From NCBI GenBank assembly GCA_021234155.1, contig JAJEKV010000017.1, forward strand, positions 2,540,885 to 2,604,884: a stretch of 64,000 nucleotides of DNA. The letters run 5' to 3'. The notes beneath the pieces were generated by a model. It searched no databases and was not told the origin of the DNA. It saw only the letters and a program-made list of their open reading frames with translations. This document shows positions 34,072 through 45,700 of this stretch, in pieces. The DNA comes from Isoetes taiwanensis. Taxonomy: Eukaryota; Streptophyta; Lycopodiopsida; Isoetales; Isoetaceae. The first letter of the stretch is position 1. Each line of letters starts with the position of its first letter. A program made the translations under genes and the position numbers.

Positions 34072-34578
34072 GGGCTCTTAACTTATTCGGTTGTGGCCCA
34101 CAAAGCACCCGCTGAGAAGGCTGATTAGGGGCATAAACATTAACAATCCCCACTCTTGCCCCGCCCTCCAACCCACTTAATTATTGCCCACCGACCAAAC
34201 CTGTCTGCTGCAGGTATGTGACCGCGCATCCATCTTCAAGCAATAAGAGTACCCCCACTAGTCCGCCTGAAAAGAAGCAATAAAGCCAAACTGCCTACCA
34301 ACCATATTCATGAGCTGGACATATCACCCTGTGACACTTATGCTCCCCGAATGCAAACAATATCGGGGCCTTACCTGCCGAAGTGCCAAAGAAAACACGG
34401 GGCCCTCCTACTACTAGAGGACCGCACCCTCGCACATTCCAACCGAGGATCGACCTATTCATCCCGGAGGAGAAGTGTCCACCCCCACATGCCTACCCAC
34501 CAGGCCATCAGCCCACTCCACGAGTCAAAGCATCTAGAGCCGGAGGATTAATCAAAGCAATGTGACCCACGGCCGCTC

Positions 34579-34704
34579 ACGTGATATTCCACTTCCAACA
34601 CGTGTTGGAAGTCCCCCAGTCACCTCCACAGAGTCATGGGCCACAACTCGTGATATTCCACTTCCAACACGTGTTGGAAGTCCCCCATGCACCTCCATAG
34701 AGTC
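34579..34704. repeat. 69-bp tandem duplication with a perfect 22-bp palindrome, LINE 5' end
   Basis: Two units at the 5' end of the LINE each contain a perfect 22-bp palindrome centred on CACGTG (34591-34612 and 34660-34681). This position would be the LINE's internal promoter region. CACGTG is the plant G-box core bound by bZIP/bHLH factors. Confidence 0.75.
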
Positions 34705-36188
34705 AAGGTGTGTGCATTTAATTATGGGCACATTTGCTCATGTGCACACTTATCCATGTGTGTGTCAATGTGTACACATTTATCCATGTGTACACATTTA
34801 TCCATGTGGATATCCTAGGCCACTTATTTAATATAAGTGGGGCCACATCCAATTATCCCACATGCCTAGAGGGGATAATGGGAACCCTAGCCTAACCCTT
34901 TGTCTATATAGGTTAAGGAAACCCTAACTTGCCATTTTCGTTCATAGCATTTTAGGGCTCTGTTTTACTTGCTCCAGGAGTCAAACCCGCATCCCGGACT
35001 TTCATCCGGCGAACCAGCTCGTTAGTTTCCCAATCTAGCTTCATCTTCTAGCAAAGAAAGGGGGATGGTCGAGTTCGAAAGCAGAGGAGCGAGGCGGGGA
35101 TCAGTATTTAGTCAATTTAATAGCCTAAACCGTCTTCCAGTCATTGAACCGATAGGTTTAGCCTATTAAATTGCCCCATAGCAGCCATTTAGATCCCTAG
35201 ATATCAAGCTCTAACTAAAGAACCTAACTCTATGATATAGATTAGATCTAGTTCTTTAGTTCTTCTGTGATGTATATGGATGATATATCTCTGTGAACTC
35301 ATTGTATTGGGAAGGGGGGTAGAGACCCTAAGGCCTGGTAGTTGATGCTCCTAGCTAGCCTCTTTAGCACACTATAAATTTGGCCTGTGTACAAGAGCCA
35401 CACCGGGTTGTGGGTGAAGGGGCTAGACTGGCTTATAAGGAGGTTCGTGTTCTGACTCATGAATGATCCCTCTGGTGTGTAAGGTCTACCGGGGATCACA
35501 GTGGACTAGGTCTAATGGCTTGCCACTGCGTGTGGGCAAGGCATGGGCTCGACACCCGTGGAGTGATGCGTCACTCTCCATTGGGTTCAAGTTGAACAAG
35601 GGCAGTGGCCCTCTAGTCACCTTTGAGTCGGCATGTAGATCTCGGAGGGAGTGATCCTACACCGCCCCATCGGGCTGGGGAGATGCAACCGGGGAATAAG
35701 CCCCTTTGGCTATCGTCCGCGGCTACGCTGATCGAGTCCCAACACTTTTCAACCTACCGCAAAGTGTGCACGGGAGGGATGGATGGGTGGACTACCCTAA
35801 GCCATGTTCTTATGCCGCCCAAATCCATTTGCCATGAATTTCGTCTACAATGACCTCACGGAGTCCCAAGCCGTCGGGTCATTCCTATGAGTCTGAGCCT
35901 TAGGTAGAATCCCCTATGTGATGTGCTGATCTTTGTCTATGCAGATATGTGGTGAGCCATCCTTCGAGATGGTCATGATGTGCTTTGATGTATATGTACT
36001 TACATATGTTTACGCTTCCGCAGCTAGGTAGGCCCTGAGGGAGACAGGGTAAATGACACCTTCATTCTTCCCACTGGATTGCAGTGATGTGTGGAGGGCC
36101 CTGTAGCAGCGTGGAGCTGGTATAGGGGATGAACTCCTGTTTATATACGATGAGTGCACCGTATATGAGTAGGGGACGTCACACCATG

Positions 36189-37342
36189 GGGGAGTTACTA
36201 TGGCACAGTTCCATTGAGGGCATATGTAGAGGCTGAGAAGACTTGATGCGTTGGAACACCTCATGCAAAATTTATGATTTTGCATGGCCATGGAGGAGAC
36301 ACCATGGTGCAGTTGAGATCTGTATTTCCAGGACATAGGCTTTTTTAAGTTAGAGATTTTAGTACTTGCTCTTATTGACGTTTACATTTGGTATATTAAA
36401 AAAAAAAAAACCCTTAGTCCGTTAAGAAAACAGACTTAAGCCTGAAAGCCCCAGTTATAGAACTGACAATCCCTTTAGATGCAATCTTATATTAGAATAT
36501 GTAGCATAATAACAGGGGTTTTTTTTGTATTTTTGTACGGTTTTTGCTATGGTTTTTATATGATTTGATGTGCGTATTTGACAAGGTCTACTAATTAGTA
36601 CATCTAGAGTGCGTGTTGTATTTTCTTCTTCTATCTCTAAAGTTTGCCTATGTTTCTAATGGTTTGGTCATATGTATATTTTTGTTATGTGTATATATTT
36701 GTGAAAATTGCATGCAAGCATCGAACCCTTGTGTTTTAGGGCAAGGCCAAAAAAATTCCAAATGCTAGGGCGGACCTCGGGCCATTTGTATGTCTATGGC
36801 GTAAATCGTGGTGCTTGGTCCCGGCAACTAGCATGCATCTTGGGTTCTTCTTCACAAAATGTTTTACGATGTATTTCCTCTACAAGGCTCTGCTTGGGAT
36901 CTCCTCTGTCCAAACATATTAGGGTCTTTCCTCCATGGATGTTCTTCATGAGAGTTCCAGGGTTTTTATCCTTTTCTTAAAATGGTATGTCATTTCCTTT
37001 GCTTACATCCTCTGGTCTGTTTTGAAAATGCCATTGTCTGCAGAGTGCTATCTTCATCCCATAAGACCTCTAATTCCAAGGAGCTTCTTCAAGAGGTAGA
37101 CTGGTAATTGTAACATGTATTTGAAGAAATTGAAAACCCTAAATTAGATACGAAAGATAAAGGATCTGTTTTTGATGTTGATATGAACGACAAATCGATT
37201 TGAAAGCTCCGTAAAGGTGCATGGAATGCATTATGAAAATTGATTCTCTACTTATGATGCCTTGTTTGCATTATATGAAATGACACAATAGAAGACATCT
37301 CAATTAGAGAACACATCTCAATTATTGGTATGTATATTGCAG
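36189..37342. other. Intergenic DNA downstream of the large LTR element
   Basis: No gene was recognised. A plus-strand open frame at 36708-36980 has no domain. A segment at about 36480-36620 is a diverged, inverted match of 52570-52725. Confidence 0.45.
36480..36625 (+). repeat. Dispersed repeat, inverted partner at 52570-52725
   Basis: Shares TATGTAGCA-AATAACAGGGG, then TTTTTTTGT, GCTATGG, ATGATTTG and TCTAGAGTGC in order with the reverse complement of 52570-52725. By eye the similarity is about 75% over ~140 bp. It is probably an old miniature element or transposon fragment. Confidence 0.55.
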
Positions 37343-37940
37343 GGATGCTATGTAGGGGATTCTGGACTCCAAAAAGTTGAAGTCAATTTGTGAATCTCGA
37401 GAAGGTGTAAGCGATGTCGGGATAAGAGACATAGCAATTGGTTGTGCTTGACCGCGGCTTGTGCACATATCCACGGACACCTCATTAGACGCAGATTGGT
37501 GCTACATCATCTTACCTTGAAAAGCTTTCTTTGGATTCAGAATCAATTAGAAATAAAGGTATACTTGACATTGCAAGTCGGTGTCCCAGGCCTAAATCAT
37601 TGCATATGCAATGCATGAATGTGACTAATGAAGCTTTGCAAGCCATGGGAAAGCCTTGAAAATTTTAGAAATACTAGAGTTGTTCAACTTCGAGAAAATG
37701 ATGCAGTGTATTGCATGGTTTAACCTAATTCATTTGGAATGGGTTTGACACATTTTAGTGGGCATAGACCCGATTGAACCTATATTGGCTTTTGAGGCGA
37801 AGCTTGTTCGCTATTGGACAAGGCTGTAAAATGCTAAGTGCTCTTACATTACGTGATTGCTATTTTCTAACTTATGAAAGCTTAGTAGTGGTTGCATATG
37901 GATGCAAGGAGCTATCTTTGAGGAATGGTCCATTCTGTGT
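37343..37940 (+). pseudogene. F-box/LRR-repeat protein (FBL4-like) fragment
   Basis: The segment begins after a TTGCAG acceptor with GCYVGDSGLQKV. It continues through LDSESIRNKGILDIASRCPR and LHMQCMNVTNEALQAMG, and ends with IGQGCKMLSALTLRDCYFL and VAYGCKEL. These follow the order and phase of the leucine-rich repeats of plant FBL4-type F-box proteins, the substrate-receptor subunits of SCF ubiquitin ligases. Frames change several times (stops after the VNL of the first repeat, near 37450, and before 37774). No F-box or later repeats are seen. It retains an intron-like acceptor, so it looks like a fragment of a duplicated gene rather than a processed copy. Confidence 0.75.
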
Positions 37941-38164
37941 TATAACGTTCAAACCTTTATTATTGCTTTATCGGGAAAAGTGATTGCTGGTTGGTTGGTA
38001 GTATCGAATGTGGAATGTCTCATTTTTGTCATTGGTTTCTTAAATGGGTTTTACAATCCTCTTGCAAGTGCTATTACCATAAGCTTTGCTATAGGCCTTA
38101 TAACATGTTGTAGATTGGCTTTAATTATAGTAGCTACATAGCCTTTGATTATAGCCTTTGATTA

Positions 38165-39190
38165 TTCTTGTTATTGCTTGGTTTAGTGCTTGGATCATGT
38201 TCTTATATATGCAATTTCAGATTTCTACCATTTCTCATGTGAAAAATGCAATGGCCTCCCCTTTTTAACTATTGTACAAAAACTTATCTTTATCATCTTG
38301 TCCTCTCTGGATATTGCATTGCAAATTTACATTGTTGTCATCTTATCACTCTGGATATTACATTTGCAAAAGAAATAGACATTTTATAGTTCTACACACG
38401 ACATGTTGCTATCTCTTTGTTTCCCTAAGGCCGATTTTTTTTTTAATACAACAACCAACACATAACTACCATTAACATTAATTAACTTAGACCATTGCAT
38501 TCAACATTTTTGGATTAAAATCCCCCTAAAACCCCCTTTGGTTTGGGTGCATATTCACAGGGGGGGTTACGTAGGGCAGCGAGAGCCCCTAAAAACTTAC
38601 AATACATGTATAAAATTAACACTATTAAGTACATTCTCTCAAATCTTATAGTATAGTGCAAACATTAATATACAGTATACATAAACTTGTACAACCATAC
38701 CCCACAAACGAGGATCGTTATGTACGGTCCGGATCAAGGAATAAAGGGCAAATATGCCCATCCGACAGCTCTCGATGCCCGGAGTAACCCCCCGTGTGAA
38801 TATGCACCCAAACCAAAGGGGGTTTTAGGGGGATTTTAATCCAAAAATGTTGAATGCAATGGTCTAAGTTAATTAATGTTAATGGTAGTTATGTGTTGGT
38901 TGTTGTATTAAAAAAAAAAATCGGCCTTAGGGAAACAAAGAGATAGCAACATGTCGTGTGTAGAACTATAAAATGTCTATTTCTCTTTGCAATGTAATAT
39001 CCAGAGTGATAAGATGACAAGAACAGTCTCTTTGCAATGCAATATCCAGAGTGACAAGATGATAAAGATAAGTTTTTTTGTACAATAGTTAAAAAGGGAG
39101 GCCATTGCATTTTTTCACATGAGAAATGGTAGAAATCTGAAATTGCATATATAAGAACATGATCCAAGCACGAAACCAAGCATACAAGAT
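38165..39190. repeat. Fold-back element 1 (about 1 kb inverted repeat)
   Basis: The left arm (about 38165-38560) and right arm (about 38805-39190) are reverse complements with few differences. The central spacer also pairs in part (GGTTACGTAGGGCAGCGAGAG against CTCTCGATGCCCGGAGTAACC). The inner part, about 38440-38915, is shared with fold-back 2 at 50198-50668. The outer ~270 bp on each side is not. No transposase ORF is present. Confidence 0.85.
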
Positions 39191-40168
39191 TACAGATATA
39201 ATGAGATAAAGTGAAGAAATTTGGTAATGAACTTAAGTAGTCAAGAGATAGACACTAAAATAACCAACAAACGAAAATACAAGATTAAAGGTAAGATATA
39301 TGGTACAACCTCAACATATCCTAGACAAACTACATATTGTGCCCAATTGCATTGAACAAGGAACAGAGTAGCTATATAAGAAGCTGGAATGACAATCTAA
39401 TAGGCAACCAGTATAAAAGTATTATCATCATAAAGTGGCTAATGCAGACAAGGATTCTGTATGAAAATATAGTATGTCAATCTTTAGTCAAGTTCAGCGG
39501 ACACCAGTACTTTCCAGTTTAATACACATACCATAAGAACTTTACGAAGCTTACAAACTACTTTATGATCATATGTTAACAGAGTATTAGCATACTGATC
39601 ATCAATGAACATGAATCATAGCAGAATATCAAAGTGACATGATAAAGCAGTAAAAATTTGACATAGTTTTATCCAATGTTTGAAATCTGTCACCAAAGAT
39701 GTTGTGCATTCTGCTTGTGCAACTTCATTTGCACCAGCTTATACTTGTAAAAGCGAACGTGGAGGATTAAGTTTGGTTACCTGGTTAGTGGTGATGCCGT
39801 TTATATCAGCAGTTAATGTTTGTAGCAATAGCCTCCGGACTAACTTCTGTATAACCAGCAGTAATAGATGGTGTTACCATAGAGCCCCCTGCTATACCAG
39901 CATTATTGGGCAGCTCCGGATCAGGGCAACCATCTCCTTCATTGTTTTCTGGCAATCTTCCTAGCTGGCTTGTGAAAATCATAAACACTTCTTCTTTTGT
40001 CAGCTTTGGACTTTTCCAGTTGCATCTTGATCAACGTGGCTTTATTGTGTCCGCCTTTCTTTCTGCCCATCAATAAGTAGAACAAAAGACATGCGCACAT
40101 TCTGTAGGGCAGTGAGTACTCAAATCGGATCACAGTATGGGCCCAGCGAACATGGTAGCCCTAAACGT
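39191..40168. other. Unassigned DNA with possible minus-strand exons
   Basis: Minus-strand frames 39988-39806 (LPENNEGDGCPDPELPNNAG) and 40133-39939 (GRKKGGHNKATLIKMQLEKS) have coding-like composition but overlap in different frames. No family was recognised. They may be decayed exons of the neighbouring minus-strand gene region. Confidence 0.3.
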
Positions 40169-42255
40169 TCATTGAGACTAAAAATTAAAGCATATGCATT
40201 ATGAGACTGAAATTCTTTTCCATATATTTAGTAAGACATAGCCAAAAAAGAATACCATCTTTTAGACCATTATCAAAGTATCCCATCATATCTTGAATCA
40301 TGTCATATCTTTAAAGATGAAAATAGACCCTTCAACTCTAAATTACCTTCTATCAAATTTCATGTTTGAAATTCAGAAGTACAAAAGCATTCCAGCAATA
40401 AAAGTTAATATTAATAACCAGTTTTTTACTCTGTTTTTGTCATTTAGATGAACTGCTGACACCAAGCTTGTTTTTCAGCTGCAGCAATAGTCTCTTCCAA
40501 ATCTCCATCATTTTTCAAGCCAAGTCCAACTACAAAAGCAAAGGGAACAATGGGAAGAAAATCCCATACCTGCAGCCAATCAGTACCATGTTAGCGTGAA
40601 AACGGTATCAGGGCAAGGGCCAAAAGGTACATTGGAATTTTCAGTTCATCACTGATTACCCATTGTGCCTTTTGCCCTGAGTTAGAATTAGCAAAAGAAA
40701 TGAAAGGAGAATACATTAGCAACTGCCATTATCCATGTGTATGCATTATATAATAATACCTTATGTAAACTTGCTAAAATCAATATTATTCCTTTGTTGA
40801 TGTCAATAATGCAAACCTTCTTTATTGTTACAGACCAACCGTCTGAAGTTCTTGATGTTCAAGTTTTCAGACTTCCAACCATATACTAGAATGTGTAAAG
40901 TCATTGGTCCTTCAAGAGGTTAAAAGCTTTGCCCGTTGTGATACTGAGATGAGCACTCTATATCCAGTGTTAACGAGATCGGCAATTTTACACTACCTAT
41001 CTTTTAAGCTCCAGCACCATCTGAGCCCATCAATATATACACAACCTGTTCTAAGAACCCTTAGAACTTTGACCATAACTAATGTAGTAGGCATAACAGA
41101 TTTAATCTGTAAGCTATTTATGCAACTAAAATACTTATTTAAAAATCTGAGCATTTAGCATCTCTGCAAATCTGAACCAGAAACTGCATTGCATTTTTAT
41201 AGAGCTTTTCACATAAAGGTCTGTTAACCCCAATATATATTCAGAGATGCAAATTCCAAAACAAGGTAAATTGCAAAGCGCATATGCTTATAGAGATGGT
41301 AGAAGAACAACAAAAATTGTCTTTCTTATGTACAAAACCTGTTCATATGTGGCTCCTTATTTTTGGAAGCTCCATCGTTTGAGTCGAGTTTGACATCAAC
41401 ATAAAACCTCTGCTACAACCAGATGTACCATTTCAGCATCTTTCAAGTGTCTTCTGATCACAAAGCACAACATTTTTGTCTGTACACAAAGAGGGCCAGT
41501 GGCAGATATATGAATAATATTTTGCAAGAATCTCTGCCCAGGCAAACCCGACAATGGATTTGAAGAGAAAGTAATAGTCTTAAGATCAGATACAATAGCA
41601 ACTCTAGATTTCCAAAATATACTGGTTAGAGTATAATCTTAGATCTGCATTCGCCATCATTCGCCATCATTATGTATATTGCATTTGCCGAACATAACTG
41701 CACAGGCCGCTATCAAGAAGGCTTTAGGGCATCGGCCATACCTATTGCTTCGGGCTCCATATTCATAACACTAGGATGCCCTATTTTAAAAAAATAATAA
41801 AACGAAACCCTTTTTTTCTCCTTATTATAAGAGAAATGGTTGGAGATTCCATACTAAAAATTTAAAATGCGAATATGCCAACACAACATACCTTATGGTA
41901 ATCGTAAGATAGAAGATCCACGTTTTACAAAGCCCATGTGAACTCTCATAAGAATAATATGCCTTGGTAAAAGTTACATGCATTATTTCATGTTGACCTC
42001 CACATGTCCAACATGCATTTAAACCAATGCATGCATATATTTAAACATCTAAAAGCTTTATCATTCATTTCCATGTCAAAAAATAACACTTGGACCGTGG
42101 CCCTTGAATTTACCCAAAGATGAACTTGCACTGCAAGATAATTAACTTAATGGGTATCTTATAGTCAAAGGTAATTAGCTGATTGAGTATACTCAATGCC
42201 AATCTCAGTTTCTCAGCTACATAGCCAGTAAAATTGCTCAAATTGTAATAAAAAA
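40169..42255. repeat. 2.1-kb direct duplication, copy 1
   Basis: Starts TCATTGAGACTAAAAATTAAAG and matches 43033-45075 almost base for base, with scattered substitutions and small indels. One example is a tandem CATTCGCCAT unit present twice here near 41655 and once in copy 2. A ~780-bp unique segment separates the copies. Confidence 0.92.
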
Positions 42256-42727
42256 AACCCTACCACCTACCGTGGAATGAGGGTACACTGCCACAGCAGG
42301 GGTTAAGCCTCATCCCATACGTTAAAGCTTAAGAAAATGATAGAATTAAAACATACCTTGATTATTGAGTTTTGAGATATAGCAGCAGGCACTGTGCTGT
42401 CATATTGAAAAATTTCTATAGCCAACTGGCCGCCAACTGGCATAAGTATAGTAGGCCTAGTGGCCAATACTATCTTTGTTGGAACTTGCAGGTTATTGTA
42501 ATCAAATTCTGCTATTCCATATTGGAGGTATAATTTGAGATTATCCCCTATAAGTGTATGTGGTATGACCTCATATTCTTCCTCATCATCACATGCATCA
42601 TTGATAGAAGCAACCTGCATCAACTTTCATGGTACAATAATGTATGCATTGACATTTCACTCTGCTTCTTGTATAACTCAGAGTGTCCAACTACTTGTTC
42701 CAATTGAGGCAATGCCTCATATGCAAT
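40444..42727 (-). CDS. Unidentified multi-exon gene (two supported exons)
   Basis: Two minus-strand exons have good splice signals. Exon 42614-42357 follows GATGCAG and ends CAAG|GTATG. It is 86 codons in one phase, with EEEYEVIPHTLIGDNLKLYL and TRPTILMPVGGQLAIEIFQY. Terminal exon 40569-40444 follows CTGCAG and encodes 41 residues, starting VWDFLPIVPFAFVVGLGLK (hydrophobic) and ending AWCQQFI, then stop. A further coding-like stretch at 42727-42625 (IAYEALPQLEQVVGHSELY) precedes the first exon but is out of phase with it. This suggests decay or an unseen splice. I do not recognise the protein. The terminal exon lies in duplication copy 1; copy 2 carries a second terminal exon near 43433. Confidence 0.4.
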
Positions 42728-43032
42728 CTGCACAAATATAACCATAATATAGTTTAGTTTAGTCTGGTTAAACAGGAAGATCAAATAATCTATGTAAGGG
42801 AGATTCCCCACGAGTGCTTGATCTTCTAAATCATTTAGAGCAAAGGGAGAGAGGCATCACCAGGTATCCCTAGTGAAATGAAATGTCTAAAAAAAACCCA
42901 GCCTGAACTAGCATACGCTAGACCAGCATCTACCTCGGTCAATCCCTTGGCAGTCTTATCATCCTAATATCTAAACTGAACAAGCCAGTCTAGACTAGTA
43001 CCTCTTTTTCGAAAGCCTAAGTAATTTGAAGA

Positions 43033-45075
43033 TCATTGAGACTAAAAATTAAAGCATATGCATTATGAGACTGAAATTCTTTTCCATATATTTAGTAAGA
43101 CATAGCCAAAAAAGAATACCATCTTTTAGACCATTATCAAAGTATCCCATCATATCTTGAATCATGTCATATCTTTAAAGATGAAAATAGACCCTTCAAC
43201 TCTAAATTACCTTCTATCAAATTTCATGTTTGAAATTCAGAAGTACAAAAGCATTCCAGCAATAAAAGTTAATATTAATAACCAGTTTTTTACTCTGTTT
43301 TTGTCATTTAGATGAACTGCTGACACCAAGCTTGTTTTTCAGCTGCAGCAATAGTCTCTTCCAAATCTCCATCATTTTTCAAGCCAATTCCAACTACAAA
43401 AGCAAAGGGAACAATGGGAAGAAAATCCCGTACTGCGATAATCAATCACCACCCTTAAGCGTGAAAACGGTATCAGGGCAAGGGCCAAAAGGTACATTGG
43501 GATTTTCAGTTCATCACTGATCACCCTGAGTTAGAATTAGCAAAAGAAATGAAAGGAGAATACATTAGCAACTGCCATTATCCATGTGTATGCATTATGT
43601 AATAATACCTTCTGTAAACTTGCTAAAATCAATATTATTCCTTTGCTGATGTCAATAATGCAAAGACCTTGCTGTTACAGACCAACCGGTCTGAAGTTCT
43701 ACTGATGTTCAAGTTTTCAGACTTCCAACCATATACTAGAATGTGTAAAGTCATTGGTCCTTCAAGAGGTTAAAAGCTTTGCCCATTGTGATAATACTGA
43801 GATGAGCACTCTATATCCAGTGCTAACGAGATCAGCAATTTTACACTACCTATCTTTTAAGCTCCAACACCATCTGAGCCCATCAATATATACACAACCT
43901 GTTCTAAGAACCCTTAGAACTTTGACCATAACTACTGTAGTAGGCATAACAGATTTAATCTGTAAGCTACTTATGCAACTAAAATACTTATTTAAAAATC
44001 TGAGCATCTCTGCAAATCTGAACCAGAAACTGCATTGCATTTTTATAGAGCTTTTCACATAAAGGTCTGTTAACCCCAATATATATTCAGAGATGCAAAT
44101 TCCAAAACAAGGTAAATTGCAAAGCGCATATGCTTATCAGAGATGGTAGAAGAACAAAAAAAATTGTCTTTCTTATGTACAAAACCTGTTCATATGTGGC
44201 TCCTTATTTTTGGAAGCTCCATCGTTTGAGTCGAGTTTGACATCAACATAAAACCTCTGCTACAACCAGATGTACCATTTCAGCATCTTTCAAGTGTCTT
44301 CTGATCACAAAGCACAACATTTTTTGTCTCAGACACAAAGAGGGCCAGTGGCAGATATATGAATAATATTTTGCAAGAATCTCTGCCCAGGCAAACCCGA
44401 CAATGGATTTGAAGAGAAAGTAATAGTCTTAAGATCAGATACAATAGCAACTCTAGACTTCCAAAATATACTGGTCAGAGTATAATCTTAGATCTGCATT
44501 CGCCATCATTATGTATATTGCATTTGCCGAACATAACTGCACAGGCCGCTATCAAGGGGGCTTTAGGGCATCGGCCATACCTATTGCTTCGGGCTCCATA
44601 TTCATAACACTAGGATGCCCTATTTTAAAAAAATAATAAAAAGAAACCCTTTTTTTCTCCTTATTATAAGAGAAACGGTTGGAGAGTCCATACTAAAAAT
44701 TTAAAATGCGAATATGCCAACACAACATACCTTATGGTAATCGTAAGATAGAAGATCCACGTTTTACAAAGCCCATGTGAACTCTCATAAGAATAATATG
44801 CCTTGGTAAAAGTTACATGCATTATTTGCATGTTGACCTCCACATGTCCAACATGCATTTAAATCCAATACATGCATATAACATCTAAAAGCTTTATCAT
44901 TCATTTCCATGTCAAAAAATAACACTTGGACCGTGGCCCTTGAATTTACCCAAAGATGAACTTGCACTACAAGATATGGATATCTTATAGTCAAAGGTAA
45001 TTAGCTGATTGAGTATACTCAATGCCAATCTTAGTTTCTCAGCTACATAGCCAGCAAAATTGCTCAAATTGTAAT
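43033..45075. repeat. 2.1-kb direct duplication, copy 2
   Basis: See copy 1. The period is 2,864 bp. The copy includes a second version of the terminal exon (about 43433-43308) in which the splice acceptor region has changed from CTGCAG|GTATGG to CGCAG|TACGG and Trp is replaced by Arg. Copy 2 is followed by an A-rich run at 45076-45095. Confidence 0.92.
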
Positions 45076-45144
45076 AATAAAAAAAAAAAAAAAAACCACC
45101 AAAAGAAAAAGGGAAAAAGACAAAAAGATATCGCATGAAGACAT

Positions 45145-45402
45145 TTAGGTTTTCAATTCCGGTGGTGGAGCTGCTGAACAGGTGGAAACTTGAAGAGGAA
45201 GTGGTTTTAACAAAAGATTTATGGCACTGCAAGATCGGGAGTGGCTTTTATGGCATCTGACGCTATTTTTGTGGAGGGAAAAAGCCGTTGCAGCAAATTC
45301 CGGAAGGATGGGAAGTGGGATAAAGAGGCAAAGAAAAGATGAAGAACGGGCTCTCAGCTGGATATTCGGAACGGGTATGCTCTTGGGCGGCCAGAACAAC
45401 AT
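45145..45402 (-). CDS. Possible first exon with transit-peptide-like N-terminus
   Basis: A minus-strand frame from ATG 45402 begins MLFWPPKSIPVPNIQLRARS. It is rich in Ser, Arg, Leu and Pro with few acidic residues, as in organelle-targeting peptides. A CTTCAA|GTTTCC donor is possible near 45193. It is upstream of, and on the same strand as, the unidentified exons at 42.7-40.4 kb, so it may be their first exon. The overlapping plus-strand frame is also open, so strand is uncertain. Confidence 0.25.
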   Translation of the reverse strand: MLFWPPKSIPVPNIQLRARSSSFLCLFIPLPILPEFAATAFSLHKNSVRCHKSHSRSCSAINLLLKPLPLQVSTCSAAPPPELKT

Positions 45403-45471
45403 TGTTTCATGAATTTTGTCATGTTTACCATTGATTCAAAACATTCTGATAATATTTTAGCTCAATTATGT

Positions 45472-45700
45472 GTTGTCTTTTGGGCTAGTTCAGGGATTCT
45501 TATCTCAGATTTTAGCTCTAGCCACTGAAAAATTCAATATATCTGGTATATTGGTTGTTATTGTTTCAAGATTTCACCATTGTTGTTGTCTTTTGGTCTA
45601 GTTCAATAATTCTTATCTCAGATTTCTGCTCTAGTCACGATTGAAAAATTCAATATATCTGGTATATTGGCTGTTGTTCTTCCAAGGTACCACCGTTGTA
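45472..45700. repeat. 113-bp tandem duplication
   Basis: GTTGTCTTTTGG(G/T)CTAGTTCA begins at 45472 and again at 45585. Both units contain ATTCAATATATCTGGTATAT. A few substitutions and indels separate them. Confidence 0.8.

Larger units (their letters stand above)
30575..34704 (-). mobile_element. LINE (non-LTR retrotransposon) inserted in the 3' LTR
   Basis: AAGGTGTGTGCATTT occurs on both sides (30560-30574 and 34705-34719), a 15-bp target duplication. The plus-strand T run after the left copy is the poly(A) tail of an element read on the minus strand. Endonuclease, RT and a C-terminal zinc-binding motif occur in that order on the minus strand. At 4.1 kb it lacks a recognisable ORF1 and is probably 5'-truncated. 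Confidence 0.92.
9329..36183 (+). mobile_element. Large LTR retrotransposon without recognisable pol, host of three nested elements
   Basis: Two LTRs of about 1.6 kb begin TGTGAC and end GTCACA. The 5-bp duplication CCATG flanks the whole element (9324-9328 and 36184-36188). The 5' LTR is followed by a G and a primer-binding site TGGTATCAGAGC complementary to initiator tRNA-Met. The 3' LTR is preceded by a purine tract. After removing the gypsy, copia and LINE insertions, about 7.8 kb of internal sequence remains. No protease, reverse transcriptase, RNase H or integrase is recognisable there. This fits a large non-autonomous derivative that would be moved by proteins of a related element. The LTRs differ by many indels, and most strongly over their first ~75 bp, so the insertion is old. 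Confidence 0.85.
30424..36183 (+). repeat. 3' LTR of the large element, interrupted by a LINE
   Basis: TGTGAC at 30424 to GTCACA at 36183. Removing the LINE plus one copy of its 15-bp duplication leaves ~1,615 bp, colinear with the 5' LTR. The first ~75 bp differ strongly from the 5' LTR; the rest differs by scattered changes and indels. Confidence 0.88.

Noticed and set aside
31432-34551. Many open frames on both strands of the LINE
   Set aside because: They are shadows of the GC-rich broken ORF2; only the minus-strand blocks with endonuclease/RT motifs were kept.
38540-38590. GGGGGGGTTACGTAGGGCAGCGAG as a structured RNA or regulatory site
   Set aside because: It is simply the inner stem of the fold-back core and repeats at 50320; no independent evidence.
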